Positions 7,714 through 16,716 of a stretch of DNA of 46,126 bases are shown here, piece by piece (position 1 is the first letter of the stretch; every line of letters starts with the position of its first letter). A program made the translations under genes and the position numbers. Location of the stretch: contig JAGYLD010000013.1 in the NCBI GenBank assembly GCA_018401355.1, forward strand, positions 1-46,126, written 5' to 3'. The stretch comes from Bacteroidales bacterium. GTDB lineage: Bacteria > Bacteroidota > Bacteroidia > Bacteroidales > B18-G4. A model generated the notes under the pieces. That model made no database searches. It had not been told where the DNA came from and was given only the letters and a program-made list of their open reading frames with translations.

Positions 7714-8715
7714 ATGAAAATTGATTTTCAACATAAACAATCAGCTCATTGTGAAAATGGCGTGACTTCAAATTTGTTGCGGCATTATGGATATGATTTG
7801 AGTGAACCATTGGTTTATGGGATTGGCTCTGGCTTGTTTTTTGCATATATGCCTTTTGTAAAGGTCAATTCTATTCCTGTTACATCCTTTCGTCCCTTTC
7901 CCGGAATTATTTTCAAAAGGGTCACACAGCAACTCGGTATTTCAATTGAAAAGAAGAAGTTTAAAGATCCCCGGAAAGCCATGACGGAGTTGGACCAGGT
8001 AATTGAAAAGGGAACCCCGGCAGGCTTACTTGTGGGTGTATATCATCTTACTTATTTTCCCGGGCCATACCGTTTCCATTTCAATGCTCACAACATCGTT
8101 GTTTATGGTCGTGAAAACGGCGGATACATTGTGAGTGACCCCATCATGGAAACACCTGAGTATTTGTCGTATGAAGACCTGATGAGGGTCAGGTATGCAA
8201 AGGGCTTATTTGCCCCGAAAGGTCATATGTATTACGCTTTGAATATGCCGGAAAACATTGATCTGAAATCTGCTGTTATTAAAGGAATTAAAAGAACATG
8301 CAGGGATATGCTTGGTATACCTGTGCCTATGTTTGGCACCAAAGGCATTAGATTTATGGCAGCAAAAGTCAGGAAATATCCTGAAAAACTGGGAAGTGAA
8401 AAAGCATCCTTATATCTTGGACAGATCATCCGTGCCCAGGAAGAAATTGGTACAGGCGGTGCCGGATTCAGGTTTATCTATGCAGCTTTTTTACAGGAAG
8501 CGGCCGAATTAACTGGAATAGGAAAGCTTATGAAACTGTCGGAAGATATGACTGCTGTAGGAGATCTATGGAGAAATTTTGCCGTGGAGTCTTCCCGGAT
8601 AGTTAAAAACCGCTCAGCAGCAAATGGATCTTATCCGGAAGTGGCAGAGATCCTTCTGGATATTGCAGATAGAGAGGAAGCCATTTATAAGAAACTAAAA
8701 AATGCAATATCCTGA
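7714..8715 (+). CDS. BtrH N-terminal-domain protein, possible acyltransferase
   Basis: A 333-residue protein of the BtrH_N type (butirosin biosynthesis protein H). Likely papain-like catalytic residues are Cys13 in SAHCENGVTSNLLRHYG, then His in FNAHNIVVYG and Asp in VSDPIMETP, all within the first ~150 residues. The C-terminal half is helical (DUF4872-like). BtrH moves an acyl chain from an ACP to an aminoglycoside amine, so this enzyme may move a polyene acyl chain from an ACP to another acceptor, for example the resorcinol hydroxyl. That acceptor is inference. It overlaps or nearly abuts the next ketosynthase. Confidence 0.82.
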   Translation: MKIDFQHKQSAHCENGVTSNLLRHYGYDLSEPLVYGIGSGLFFAYMPFVKVNSIPVTSFRPFPGIIFKRVTQQLGISIEKKKFKDPRKAMTELDQVIEKGTPAGLLVGVYHLTYFPGPYRFHFNAHNIVVYGRENGGYIVSDPIMETPEYLSYEDLMRVRYAKGLFAPKGHMYYALNMPENIDLKSAVIKGIKRTCRDMLGIPVPMFGTKGIRFMAAKVRKYPEKLGSEKASLYLGQIIRAQEEIGTGGAGFRFIYAAFLQEAAELTGIGKLMKLSEDMTAVGDLWRNFAVESSRIVKNRSAANGSYPEVAEILLDIADREEAIYKKLKNAIS

Positions 8716-8722
8716 CAGGAAA

Positions 8723-9883
8723 ATGGGCAAAGTTTTCATTGAATCTGATAATATTATTTCATCCCTTGGATTCACAACTGAAGAGAATGTCTGTGGAATA
8801 CTTCAGGATAAACCTGGCATAAGAATTTATAATCCCTCCCAATTATCGCCCACCAGGGTTCCTCTTTCACTTGTGGAAACAGATAAGCTGAATGGTATTT
8901 TTTCTGAGTTTGATGATCCGGAAAATTTTACAAGATTCGAAAAGCTTGTTATAGCTTCAATTTCAAATGCTTTAGCTGAAAGTAATATCCCTGTCAAATC
9001 AAAGGATACTTTATTTATTCTGTCAACAACAAAAGGTAATATAGATCTACTTGAAAGCAAAAAAAGATCATTGTTCGAAGAGGAAAGAAAATATATATGG
9101 AATACTGCGGCACTATTGAGCAATTACTTTGGTCTGAAGAATGAACCACTGATTATATGCAATGCATGTATTTCAGGCGTTTTGGCTATCAATACAGCCA
9201 GGATGTTACTTGAATCAGGCACATATAAGCATGCTGTTGTTGTTGGGGCAGACATACTATCAAGGTTTGTCATATCAGGTTTTCAATCGTTCCAATCCCT
9301 GAGCCCAAATCCATGTAAACCTTTTGATAAATCACGCGATGGGCTTTCCCTGGGTGAAGGTAGTAGTACAATGGTGCTTACAACTGATATTTCTATCCTT
9401 GCAGAAGGACAGCAAATTTCGGTAATCGCAGGTTCAGGAAGCAACGATGCCAATCATATTTCAGGGCCATCAAGAACAGGTGAAGGGTTGTATCATGCTA
9501 TCAGGAAAACGCTTGAAGAAGCAGAGTTGAAAGCTGAGCACATTGATTTCTTGTCCTCTCATGGGACTGCTACCGATTATAATGATGAGATGGAAGCAAA
9601 AGCTTTTCATTGGGCAGGACTGGCCCAAGTTCCGATAAACAGTTTTAAGGGTTATTTCGGCCATACAATGGGTGCTGCAGGCGTCATGGAGTCTGTTCTG
9701 TCTGTGGAATCTATGAAAAGAAATATGCTTTTTCATTCTTATGGATATGGGAACCATGGCGTTACGGTTCCATTAAATATAATCTCCGGTCATAGGGAAG
9801 CAGAAATGGAATATATTGTGAAAACAGCTTCAGGATTTGGTGGCTGTAACGCTGCTCTTATCTTTAAAAAGGATAAATTGTGA
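8723..9883 (+). CDS. Beta-ketoacyl-ACP synthase, FabF-like (second)
   Basis: About 386 residues with an intact triad: Cys149 (CNACISG), His280 (SSHGTATD) and His314 (FGHTMGAAG). ATG 8723 was preferred because the protein then begins MGKVFIES like other KS proteins and sits behind CAGGAAA; an upstream in-frame ATG at 8702 inside the BtrH gene is possible. The sequence is divergent from the KS at 1737. Its stop overlaps the start of a half-length, cysteine-free KS-like gene, which suggests a heterodimer of the KS/chain-length-factor kind. Confidence 0.9.
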   Translation: MGKVFIESDNIISSLGFTTEENVCGILQDKPGIRIYNPSQLSPTRVPLSLVETDKLNGIFSEFDDPENFTRFEKLVIASISNALAESNIPVKSKDTLFILSTTKGNIDLLESKKRSLFEEERKYIWNTAALLSNYFGLKNEPLIICNACISGVLAINTARMLLESGTYKHAVVVGADILSRFVISGFQSFQSLSPNPCKPFDKSRDGLSLGEGSSTMVLTTDISILAEGQQISVIAGSGSNDANHISGPSRTGEGLYHAIRKTLEEAELKAEHIDFLSSHGTATDYNDEMEAKAFHWAGLAQVPINSFKGYFGHTMGAAGVMESVLSVESMKRNMLFHSYGYGNHGVTVPLNIISGHREAEMEYIVKTASGFGGCNAALIFKKDKL

Positions 9884-10524
9884 TGGAAAGCATTGAAAAT
9901 GTCATATCAGGAAGCTGCAGCATACATGAGCAAAAGGTGATCATTGATGGAAAAGTGGGATTTGAAGGCAATATTGATTGGTCAATGCCGGAATTTTTAA
10001 AAAAGGTCTACAAAAATTTCGAAATGAAATATCCTAAGTTTTATAAAATGGATCCTTTGACAAAGCTTGGGTTCACTACTGCAGAAATCTTGCTCAGAGA
10101 TAAAAATTTAAATGAAAAATATGACGATGCGGATATTGGTATCGTGATTTTAAACAGGTCGTCATCCATAGATATTGATAAAGCTTTTCAGTTGACTATT
10201 GATGATAATGATAATTATTACCCAAGTCCTGCTTTATTTGTTTATACATTACCCAACATCATGGCCGGTGAAATTTGTATACGGCATAAGTTCAAGGGAG
10301 AAAATACCGTATTTATAAGAAAGGAATTTTCAGCAAAATTCATTCAGGATTATGTAAGTTTGCTCTTTCAAAAGAAAAAAGCCAAAGTTTGTATTGCGGG
10401 ATGGGTTGAGGTGAATCATACACAATATAAATCTTTGCTTATGCTCGTGGAGAATACTATTTTTGCAAATTCTTATGACTCAGGGCATACTTTTGATACT
10501 AATGCCATTAACAAATTGTTTTAA
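9883..10524 (+). CDS. Half-length KS-like protein lacking catalytic residues
   Basis: A 213-residue protein that resembles only the N-terminal half of ketosynthases (Ketoacyl-synt_2 type): DIGIVILNRSSS, then SPALFVYTLPNIMAGEICIRH, then KVCIAGWVEV. Where the active Cys should lie there is TVFIRKEF, and the C-terminal half with both His residues is missing. It is not a fresh truncation, since it ends cleanly and overlaps the upstream KS (TGATG). It probably partners that KS. ATG 9883 was chosen over GTG 9880. Confidence 0.75.
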   Translation: MESIENVISGSCSIHEQKVIIDGKVGFEGNIDWSMPEFLKKVYKNFEMKYPKFYKMDPLTKLGFTTAEILLRDKNLNEKYDDADIGIVILNRSSSIDIDKAFQLTIDDNDNYYPSPALFVYTLPNIMAGEICIRHKFKGENTVFIRKEFSAKFIQDYVSLLFQKKKAKVCIAGWVEVNHTQYKSLLMLVENTIFANSYDSGHTFDTNAINKLF

Positions 10525-10535
10525 AGGAAAATAAA

Positions 10536-10793
10536 ATGGAAGAACTCATTGAAAGGTTAAAAGGTGAGATTATAGAAGTCTTGAATCTTGAAGATGTTGA
10601 ACCCGAAGAGATAGATGCCGATGCACCTTTGTTTGGTGAAGGATTGGGGCTTGATTCAATTGATGCCCTGGAGTTGATCGTGTTGTTGGAGAAAAACTAC
10701 GGAATAAAAATTGAAGATCCGAAAGACGGCAAAAAAATATTTTTTTCTGTCAGGTCAATGGCAGAATATATTACTGAACACAAGGGAAAGTAA
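10536..10793 (+). CDS. Acyl carrier protein (second)
   Basis: An 85-residue ACP with the attachment motif GLGLDSIDALELIVLLEK; Ser41 is the phosphopantetheine site. The acidic helix I and the IEDPKDGKKIFFSVRSMAEYI segment resemble the ACPs of aryl polyene clusters more than FabD/AcpP-type ACPs. It lies 11 bp after the half-KS and 5 bp before the third KS, between two KS-like pairs, so it is the likely carrier for polyene elongation. Confidence 0.93.
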   Translation: MEELIERLKGEIIEVLNLEDVEPEEIDADAPLFGEGLGLDSIDALELIVLLEKNYGIKIEDPKDGKKIFFSVRSMAEYITEHKGK

Positions 10794-10798
10794 TTTTT

Positions 10799-12001
10799 AT
10801 GCCTGAACGCATTTATATTACCGGACTCGGACTGATTTCTGCTATCGGCATGGACGTAGAGGAGAATTTTGCATCCCTGGAAAAACAATACAGCGGGATT
10901 GGCGAAATTCAATATCTGGAAACGATCCATAAAGGCGAAATTCCTGTTGCAGAGGTAAAGGCTACAGATGAGGAATTATTTGACAGGGTGGGAATAAACC
11001 CAGTAAAAGGATATACGCGGACTGCTTTGTTGTCGATTAACGCGGCCAGGGAAGCGGTTGAAATGTCCGGATCAGAACTCAGCAACGATAAAAGAACCGG
11101 CATTATTTCTGCTACCACGGTGGGCGGAATGGTAAAAAGTGAAAACCATTATCTTGATTTTCTTAACAATGATAATAGTAACATTTACATTGGCACACAT
11201 GATTGTGGTGATGCCACTGAAAAAGTAGCTTCTTATTTTGGTTTCAAGGGTTTCATGACCACCATCAGCACAGCCTGTTCTTCATCCCTTAACTCTATTA
11301 TGCTTGGAGCCAGGATGATCAGGAACGGGAAGCTTGACAGAGTCCTTGTTGGTGGTGCAGATGCACTTTCAAGATTTACCATCAATGGCTTTAATACATT
11401 GATGATCCTCGACAGGGATGGCTGTAAACCTTTTGATGAGAATCGTAATGGTTTAACATTGGGAGAAGGGGCAGCTTTCATTGTGCTAGAATCCGGAACT
11501 TCATCAATAAAGAACAATAGAAAAATTCTGGGAGAGGTCAAAGGATGGGCCAATGCCAATGATGCATATCATCAGACAGCTTCTTCACCTGAAGGAGAAG
11601 GGGCATACATGGCTATGTCAAAGGCTTTGAAAATGAGCGGGATGGATGTAACTGATATCGATTATATCAATGCCCATGGTACAGGCACCATCAACAATGA
11701 CCTGTCAGAGGGAAAAGCCATAGAGAAACTTTTTGGCATTAAAATGCCTAAGGTTAGCTCAACGAAACCATATACGGGACATACCCTGGGTGCTGCCGGA
11801 GTTATTGAAGCAGTTTTTTCAATCCTGGCCATAAAAAACAGAGTGGTTTTTCCAAATATGAATTTTAAACAACCCATGAAAGAATTGTCTTTTTCTCCGG
11901 TTAAAGAATTCCTGGAAGAACAAAAAGTACATAAGGTGCTAACCAACTCATTTGGTTTTGGAGGCAATAATTCAACCATTATAGTGTCAGATGTATCATG
12001 A
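10799..12001 (+). CDS. Beta-ketoacyl-ACP synthase, FabF-like (third)
   Basis: A 400-residue KAS II-type enzyme with a complete triad: Cys160 (STACSSSLNS), His293 (NAHGTGTINND) and His328 (YTGHTLGAAG). It ends with the usual TNSFGFGGNNS loop. Its stop overlaps the start of the next KS-like gene by 4 bp (ATGA). This pairing matches the ApeO/ApeC ketosynthase and chain-length-factor heterodimer known from aryl polyene clusters, making it the best candidate for the main polyene elongation enzyme. Confidence 0.92.
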   Translation: MPERIYITGLGLISAIGMDVEENFASLEKQYSGIGEIQYLETIHKGEIPVAEVKATDEELFDRVGINPVKGYTRTALLSINAAREAVEMSGSELSNDKRTGIISATTVGGMVKSENHYLDFLNNDNSNIYIGTHDCGDATEKVASYFGFKGFMTTISTACSSSLNSIMLGARMIRNGKLDRVLVGGADALSRFTINGFNTLMILDRDGCKPFDENRNGLTLGEGAAFIVLESGTSSIKNNRKILGEVKGWANANDAYHQTASSPEGEGAYMAMSKALKMSGMDVTDIDYINAHGTGTINNDLSEGKAIEKLFGIKMPKVSSTKPYTGHTLGAAGVIEAVFSILAIKNRVVFPNMNFKQPMKELSFSPVKEFLEEQKVHKVLTNSFGFGGNNSTIIVSDVS

Positions 12002-13062
12002 GCGAGATTTTTATTAACGGCATAGGGGCGGTAACTCCGCAGCATACTCATGATAATGCCAGGTTTCTTGAGCATATTGAAATCTATGATCACAACAACC
12101 TGAGGTGTGTCAATCCCAATTTCAAAGAATTTATACCTCCCATGGAATTAAGGCGCATGAGCCGGATCATCAGAATGGGAATAGCTTCTGCCCGGATAAG
12201 TATGAAAGAAGCAGGTGTTGAAATGCCGGATGCCATTATTACAGGTACTGGTATGGGTTGTGTAGAAGATACTGAAAAATTTCTTATTTCTATGATAGAC
12301 AATAAGGAGTTGTTACTTACCCCAACCTCCTTTATCCGTTCAACCCATAATACTGTTGGTGCTCAAATAGCGCTGAAGCTAAAGTGCCATAACTATAATT
12401 TCACCTATGTCCACAGAGGTTTTTCCTTTGAAAATGTCCTTCAGGATGCTATCATGCTCATCAGAGAAGGCGATGCTGGCAATGTGCTTGCTGGTGGAAT
12501 TGATGAAACATCAGATAATCACTATTCCATATCCGGCAGACTTGGGTTTTGGAAAGATAAGCCAGTCAGAAACCTGGACTTGCTAAAGGAGAGATCCAAC
12601 GGGACCATTGCAGGAGAAGGTTCTGTTTTTGCAATGCTTTCAAATGTAAAGGGAGAAAAAGATTATGGAAGGCTTACAGATATAGATACATTCATTTCCC
12701 CTGAATCACACCTATATACAAAACAAAGAATTGAAAATTTCCTGGGACAATCCAATTTAAATCCTGGTGATATAGATCTGGTAATCCTGGGATATAGCGG
12801 AGATATCAGATACGACGAAGTGTTTGATACGATAAGAAACAGTTTGTTCTCTGGTATTCCTGCTGCTTATTTCAAGCATTTGTGCGGTGAATACTATACT
12901 TCTTCATCATTTGCTTTTTGGTTGGCTGCACAGATACTGGAAAAACAATTCATTCCTGCAGTAGTGAAACTGGACGACCTTAATCCCAATGGTATTAATA
13001 ATGTGTTGATTTATAATCACTTTATGGAACACCATCATACCTTGATGCTACTTTCAAAATGA
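11998..13062 (+). CDS. Cysteine-less ketosynthase partner (chain-length-factor-like)
   Basis: A 354-residue KS-fold protein. FINGIGAVTPQ at the start, NTVGAQIALKLKCHNYNFTYVHRGFSFENVL in the middle and VLAGGIDE follow the KS pattern, but the active-site Cys position reads Gly in VHRGFSF and neither the NAHGT nor the TGHT histidine motif is present. It is therefore not catalytic alone and should act as a chain-length-factor-like subunit of the KS just upstream, which it overlaps. Similar partners (ApeC) are known in aryl polyene systems. Confidence 0.83.
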   Translation: MSEIFINGIGAVTPQHTHDNARFLEHIEIYDHNNLRCVNPNFKEFIPPMELRRMSRIIRMGIASARISMKEAGVEMPDAIITGTGMGCVEDTEKFLISMIDNKELLLTPTSFIRSTHNTVGAQIALKLKCHNYNFTYVHRGFSFENVLQDAIMLIREGDAGNVLAGGIDETSDNHYSISGRLGFWKDKPVRNLDLLKERSNGTIAGEGSVFAMLSNVKGEKDYGRLTDIDTFISPESHLYTKQRIENFLGQSNLNPGDIDLVILGYSGDIRYDEVFDTIRNSLFSGIPAAYFKHLCGEYYTSSSFAFWLAAQILEKQFIPAVVKLDDLNPNGINNVLIYNHFMEHHHTLMLLSK

Positions 13063-13838
13063 TGCGTTATCCCTGGATACATATTATTCTGTTTGCCGGT
13101 TTTATTGTCTTTGTATTGCTTGGGATACGATCTTCATTTTGGTTGGTCATTTTTGCTTGTTGGATAGCTTTTTCGCTGGCGATACTTATCTGGGGTTCTT
13201 CCTCAGTATGTTCTGGTATGTACATCAAAGTAATTTGCAGGGTCAATACGGATGAAAAAAAAATGACCATTACCTTTGATGACGGCCCCCACCCGGTTTA
13301 TACCATCGCAGTCCTGGATACACTTAGGCAAAACAATATAAAAGCCGTATTTTTTGTAAAGGGAAGGGAAGTGGCCAAACATCCTGATATTATTCAACGA
13401 ATGGATGAAGAGGGTCATGTTATAGCAAACCATAGCTGGTCTCATTCGCATTGGTTCGATCTTTTTCCCTACGCCAGAATGCGGCAGGAACTTGAGAACA
13501 CGAATTTGATCATTCACAATGCCATTGGTAAAACGCCACGGTTCTTCAGGCCACCCTACGGTGTGACAAATCCCCCGCTTGCCAAAACAATAAAGAAATT
13601 AAATCTGACTACCATCGGCTGGAGCATCAGATCTATGGATACCGTTGGAAAAGATCCTGAAAAGCTTGTTTCACGAATAAAGAACAAAATGGTTCCCGGA
13701 AGCATTTTATTATTGCATGACAACTTATCACAGGCTGAGGACATTCTTGGCAGGATTATTGAAATGGGAAATGAAAATGGCTATAAATTTGTTCCCCTTG
13801 ATGAACTATTGAACATAAAAGCATATGACAGCAACTAA
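13059..13838 (+). CDS. Polysaccharide deacetylase (NodB) family protein, membrane-anchored
   Basis: A 259-residue protein with two N-terminal hydrophobic segments (about residues 5-47) followed by a NodB domain: TFDDGPHP metal-site Asp pair, NHSWSHSHW with the HxxxH motif, RPPYG, and a late LLLHDN His. All usual metal and catalytic motifs are present, so it should be an active metal-dependent deacetylase acting outside the inner membrane. It overlaps its neighbours by 4 and 14 bp. Its substrate in a pigment cluster is unclear; related genes recur in flexirubin-type clusters. Confidence 0.88.
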   Translation: MMRYPWIHIILFAGFIVFVLLGIRSSFWLVIFACWIAFSLAILIWGSSSVCSGMYIKVICRVNTDEKKMTITFDDGPHPVYTIAVLDTLRQNNIKAVFFVKGREVAKHPDIIQRMDEEGHVIANHSWSHSHWFDLFPYARMRQELENTNLIIHNAIGKTPRFFRPPYGVTNPPLAKTIKKLNLTTIGWSIRSMDTVGKDPEKLVSRIKNKMVPGSILLLHDNLSQAEDILGRIIEMGNENGYKFVPLDELLNIKAYDSN

Positions 13839-14472
13839 GTATTGTTTTATCATATTTTCTTTTTTTGTTTTTATCGCAGGAACCGTTGCACAACCTGCGG
13901 GTTTTGAGTCCCTGAAAGATATCCCGGGATTCAGAAGCGATATGAAACAAGCCATTTCCAATGTTCAGACTATTTCCAGTAAGTTTACACAGGAGAAAAA
14001 CCTGGATGTTTTCCAGGAAACCATTTTATCAGAAGGAGTATTTTATTATCAGCGGACAGATAAAGTTCGATGGGAATATCTTGAACCAATCTCTTATTCG
14101 ATCATTATGAATGGTGATGATGTAATGATTAAAAGTGATGATAAGGTAAGTGTTTTTGATATGAATGAGAATGCTTTCATCAGACAGATCAATGAAGTGA
14201 TGATTGGTAGCGTTCAGGGGGAAATACTCGATAAGGATGACATGTTTTCAGTTGAGTATTATAAAGGAAATGCGCATTATCTTGCAGTTTTAACCCCCAT
14301 TACCGAAGAAGTAAGAGACATCCTGAAAAAGGTAGAAATATATTTTGATCAAAAGGACTTTTCTGCAGATAAGCTTATCTTTACCGAATATACAGGCGAT
14401 TATACAAGGATTGTATTCTATGACAAGGTTTTCAATGAAGCAGTACCTGAAGATATATTTCATATTAACTAG
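13825..14472 (+). CDS. LolA-like periplasmic lipoprotein carrier
   Basis: A 215-residue exported protein with a signal peptide (about residues 1-23, ending TVAQ). The mature part follows the LolA pattern: NVQTISSKFTQEKNLDVFQE, EGVFYYQRTDKVRWEYLEP and the strand SADKLIFTEYTGDYTRIVFYD. LolA chaperones lipids or lipoproteins across the periplasm. In aryl polyene clusters a LolA-like protein is thought to carry the lipid-linked pigment to the outer membrane. It overlaps both neighbours, the next being a lipoprotein that may receive the cargo. Confidence 0.85.
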   Translation: MTATKYCFIIFSFFVFIAGTVAQPAGFESLKDIPGFRSDMKQAISNVQTISSKFTQEKNLDVFQETILSEGVFYYQRTDKVRWEYLEPISYSIIMNGDDVMIKSDDKVSVFDMNENAFIRQINEVMIGSVQGEILDKDDMFSVEYYKGNAHYLAVLTPITEEVRDILKKVEIYFDQKDFSADKLIFTEYTGDYTRIVFYDKVFNEAVPEDIFHIN

Positions 14473-15076
14473 TATGATCCTGGTAACATCCTGTGCTAAC
14501 AAACCTGTTGCCTATTCTGATATCCTTAAAAAAGCAAAAACGGAATTGCAGGTTTTCCCTTCTGACACTCATAATCTTATCCTTACAACAGGTCATATTG
14601 AAATAATGAATCAAAGCTTCAATGGCTATTTCGCAATAAAAAAAATATGTAAACAGGAATACCGGATTAATTTCAGTAATGAAATAGGACTGACCATTTT
14701 TGATTTCGGGCTGACACCGGAAGAAATACGGGTTTATAATGTACTTAAAAATCTCGACAAACCTGCTTTAATAAATAAAATCGGATTGTTTTTTAAAGTA
14801 TTTTTGTTTCATCCTGAGGAGGACGCAGGTAGTGATGTTAAGCTTGCATTTAAACCTGGAGGATTTGAGATAAAAGATAAAAAAAAGAAAGAGATTTTGT
14901 GTTTTAACCAGGATGGTGTTCTTGAGGAAAAATTCAGGAGATCAGGATTGTTTGGTTTGAAGAAAGTAAAGGTTTTTTACCTGGATTGGAACCGGGGCTT
15001 TCCTGAAAGAATTCTGATGAAGGAAGGGGGGGTGTTCAGGCTGGGTATGGAACTAAAGATTATTAAACTTAGATAA
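14435..15076 (+). CDS. LolB-like/DUF3261-type lipoprotein
   Basis: A 213-residue protein with a lipoprotein signal MKQYLKIYFILTSMILVTSC (lipobox VTSC). ATG 14435 was chosen because it gives this signal; a longer frame from 14345 would place it internally. The rest is strand-rich, with a HIEIMNQSFNGYFAIKK core like LolB or DUF3261 lipoproteins of aryl polyene clusters. It overlaps the LolA-like gene by 38 bp, consistent with carrier and receptor acting together at the outer membrane. The exact family could not be settled. Confidence 0.68.
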   Translation: MKQYLKIYFILTSMILVTSCANKPVAYSDILKKAKTELQVFPSDTHNLILTTGHIEIMNQSFNGYFAIKKICKQEYRINFSNEIGLTIFDFGLTPEEIRVYNVLKNLDKPALINKIGLFFKVFLFHPEEDAGSDVKLAFKPGGFEIKDKKKKEILCFNQDGVLEEKFRRSGLFGLKKVKVFYLDWNRGFPERILMKEGGVFRLGMELKIIKLR

Positions 15077-15077
15077 G

Positions 15078-15452
15078 ATGTTATTGGGCGATTTTTTTCA
15101 TATAATTGATCTTGACAATACGAAAAGTGAAACCCTCACAGCCAGGATAAGATTTAATAAAGAACACAGAATCTTTAAAGGACATTTCCCTGAATTTCCG
15201 GTTGTTCCTGGTGTTTGCATGATCCAGTTGATCAAGGAGATTCTGGCATATTATTATAAGTCCCCCCTGTTTTTATCTGCTGGCGATAATATCAAATTCC
15301 TGAGGTTTATCAATCCAAACATCGATGATACAGTAATGGTACAGGCCAGGTCTGTTTTCGTTGGCAATGGAAAAATGAAGACCGAAGCAACTATTTACAA
15401 GGAAAAAAACAAATTTTTAAAGTTTAAAGGTATATTCCTTAAAGAATCATAA
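15078..15452 (+). CDS. Hotdog 3-hydroxyacyl-ACP dehydratase-like protein (ApeI-like)
   Basis: A 124-residue hotdog domain. The segment HRIFKGHFPEFPVVPGVCMIQLIKEIL is the FabA/FabZ/ApeI-type core with GHFP, PGV and a Glu in the following helix. It would dehydrate 3-hydroxyacyl-ACP to the trans-enoyl form that stays as a polyene double bond. It starts 1 bp after the lipoprotein stop. Since the other hotdog protein (6850) lacks the usual His, this one may provide the main dehydratase activity or form a heterodimer with it. Confidence 0.82.
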   Translation: MLLGDFFHIIDLDNTKSETLTARIRFNKEHRIFKGHFPEFPVVPGVCMIQLIKEILAYYYKSPLFLSAGDNIKFLRFINPNIDDTVMVQARSVFVGNGKMKTEATIYKEKNKFLKFKGIFLKES

Positions 15453-15485
15453 TCCCATCGGATTAGAAAAAATGACGGATATCTC

Positions 15486-16703
15486 ATGTTGAAACACCCT
15501 GAGATACAAAAGGAATTTGAATCATTGGGTTGTTGTGTTATCATTCCGACATACAACAACCAAAGGTTTCTCAGATCAGTAATAGAGGAGGTTCTGGGTT
15601 ATACCTCCAATGTATTGGTTGTTAATGACGGCTCTACTGATGAAACTACTGAGATACTTAGGGAATACCCTGTTGAATGCATACATTATAAGCATAATAA
15701 GGGTAAGGGATATGCCTTGCGAAAAGGCTTCAAGCGTGCTTTGGAAAAAGAATACAAGTATGCTATCACTATTGATTCTGATGGCCAGCATACTCCGGAA
15801 GATTTTTCTTCTTTCCTTGAAAAGATAAAAGAGCATCCCGGATCAATCATCATTGGGGCCCGTAATATGGATCAGGATGGAATTCCTGGAAAAAGTAGTT
15901 TTGGACATCGTTTCTCCAATTTTTGGTTCAAACTGGAAACAGGTATTCCCATGCCTGATACACAGTCGGGCTTCAGGCTGTACCCACTTGAACCCCTTAA
16001 TAAGATTAAGTTTGTTACAAGGCGCTATGAGTTTGAGATCGAAGTGATCGTGAAGGCTGCATGGAAAGGGATTCATTTTCACCATGTCCCTGTTCATGTT
16101 GACTACAACCCGGGTGGTGAAAGGATCTCACATTTCAGGCCGTTTATTGATTTCTCCAGGGTTAGCATCCTGAATACCTTTCTGGTACCTATGGCTCTGC
16201 TTTACTACCGGCCTTTGATGTTTGTCCGAAACCTGAGCTGGAAAAAATTAAAGGAATTTACCAGGAAAGAATTGCTGATGAGCAAAGATTCCAACTTGAA
16301 GTTAACTTTCTCTGTCATGTTGGGAATTTTTATGGGGATTGTGCCAATCTGGGGATGGCAAATGCTAACAGCGGTTTCGCTTGCATTTCTCTTACGCTTG
16401 AACAAGGTCATTGTCCTTATAACTTCTAACATAAGCATACCACCAATGATCCCATTGATCATCTATTTGAGTTACAAAACAGGCGGAATAGTACTTGGGG
16501 CCAACAGTGAGTCCCTGGATTATTCTTCAGGGTTAAGTTTTGAAATCATGAAAATTGACCTGTACCGGTATGTTATTGGTGCGTTGATATTTGGCGCTTC
16601 TTTGTCTGTTTCATCGGGTTTGCTTACTTTCATTATTTTGTCGGTATTCAGGAAAAGAAAAGGAAAAAATGAACGGGAAAATGGAATAGCATTACAGGAA
16701 TAA
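15486..16703 (+). CDS. Family 2 glycosyltransferase with C-terminal DUF2062 domain
   Basis: A 405-residue protein. Residues ~15-240 form a GT-A glycosyltransferase of the dolichol-phosphate-mannose synthase type: CVIIPTYNNQRF, VVNDGSTDET, the DSDGQHTPEDF metal site and MPDTQSGFRLYPL. Residues ~265-395 are a DUF2062 membrane domain (MGIVPIWGWQMLTAVSLAF and two further hydrophobic segments). It should transfer a sugar at the cytoplasmic face, possibly to a lipid or the pigment. Proteins of this architecture recur in aryl polyene and flexirubin clusters. The acceptor is not known. Confidence 0.88.
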   Translation: MLKHPEIQKEFESLGCCVIIPTYNNQRFLRSVIEEVLGYTSNVLVVNDGSTDETTEILREYPVECIHYKHNKGKGYALRKGFKRALEKEYKYAITIDSDGQHTPEDFSSFLEKIKEHPGSIIIGARNMDQDGIPGKSSFGHRFSNFWFKLETGIPMPDTQSGFRLYPLEPLNKIKFVTRRYEFEIEVIVKAAWKGIHFHHVPVHVDYNPGGERISHFRPFIDFSRVSILNTFLVPMALLYYRPLMFVRNLSWKKLKEFTRKELLMSKDSNLKLTFSVMLGIFMGIVPIWGWQMLTAVSLAFLLRLNKVIVLITSNISIPPMIPLIIYLSYKTGGIVLGANSESLDYSSGLSFEIMKIDLYRYVIGALIFGASLSVSSGLLTFIILSVFRKRKGKNERENGIALQE

Positions 16704-16716
16704 TCAGGTTTATACT

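Noticed and set aside
14345-14434. Longer N-terminus for the LolB-like lipoprotein
   Set aside because: It would bury a good lipoprotein signal peptide inside the protein and overlap the LolA-like gene further.
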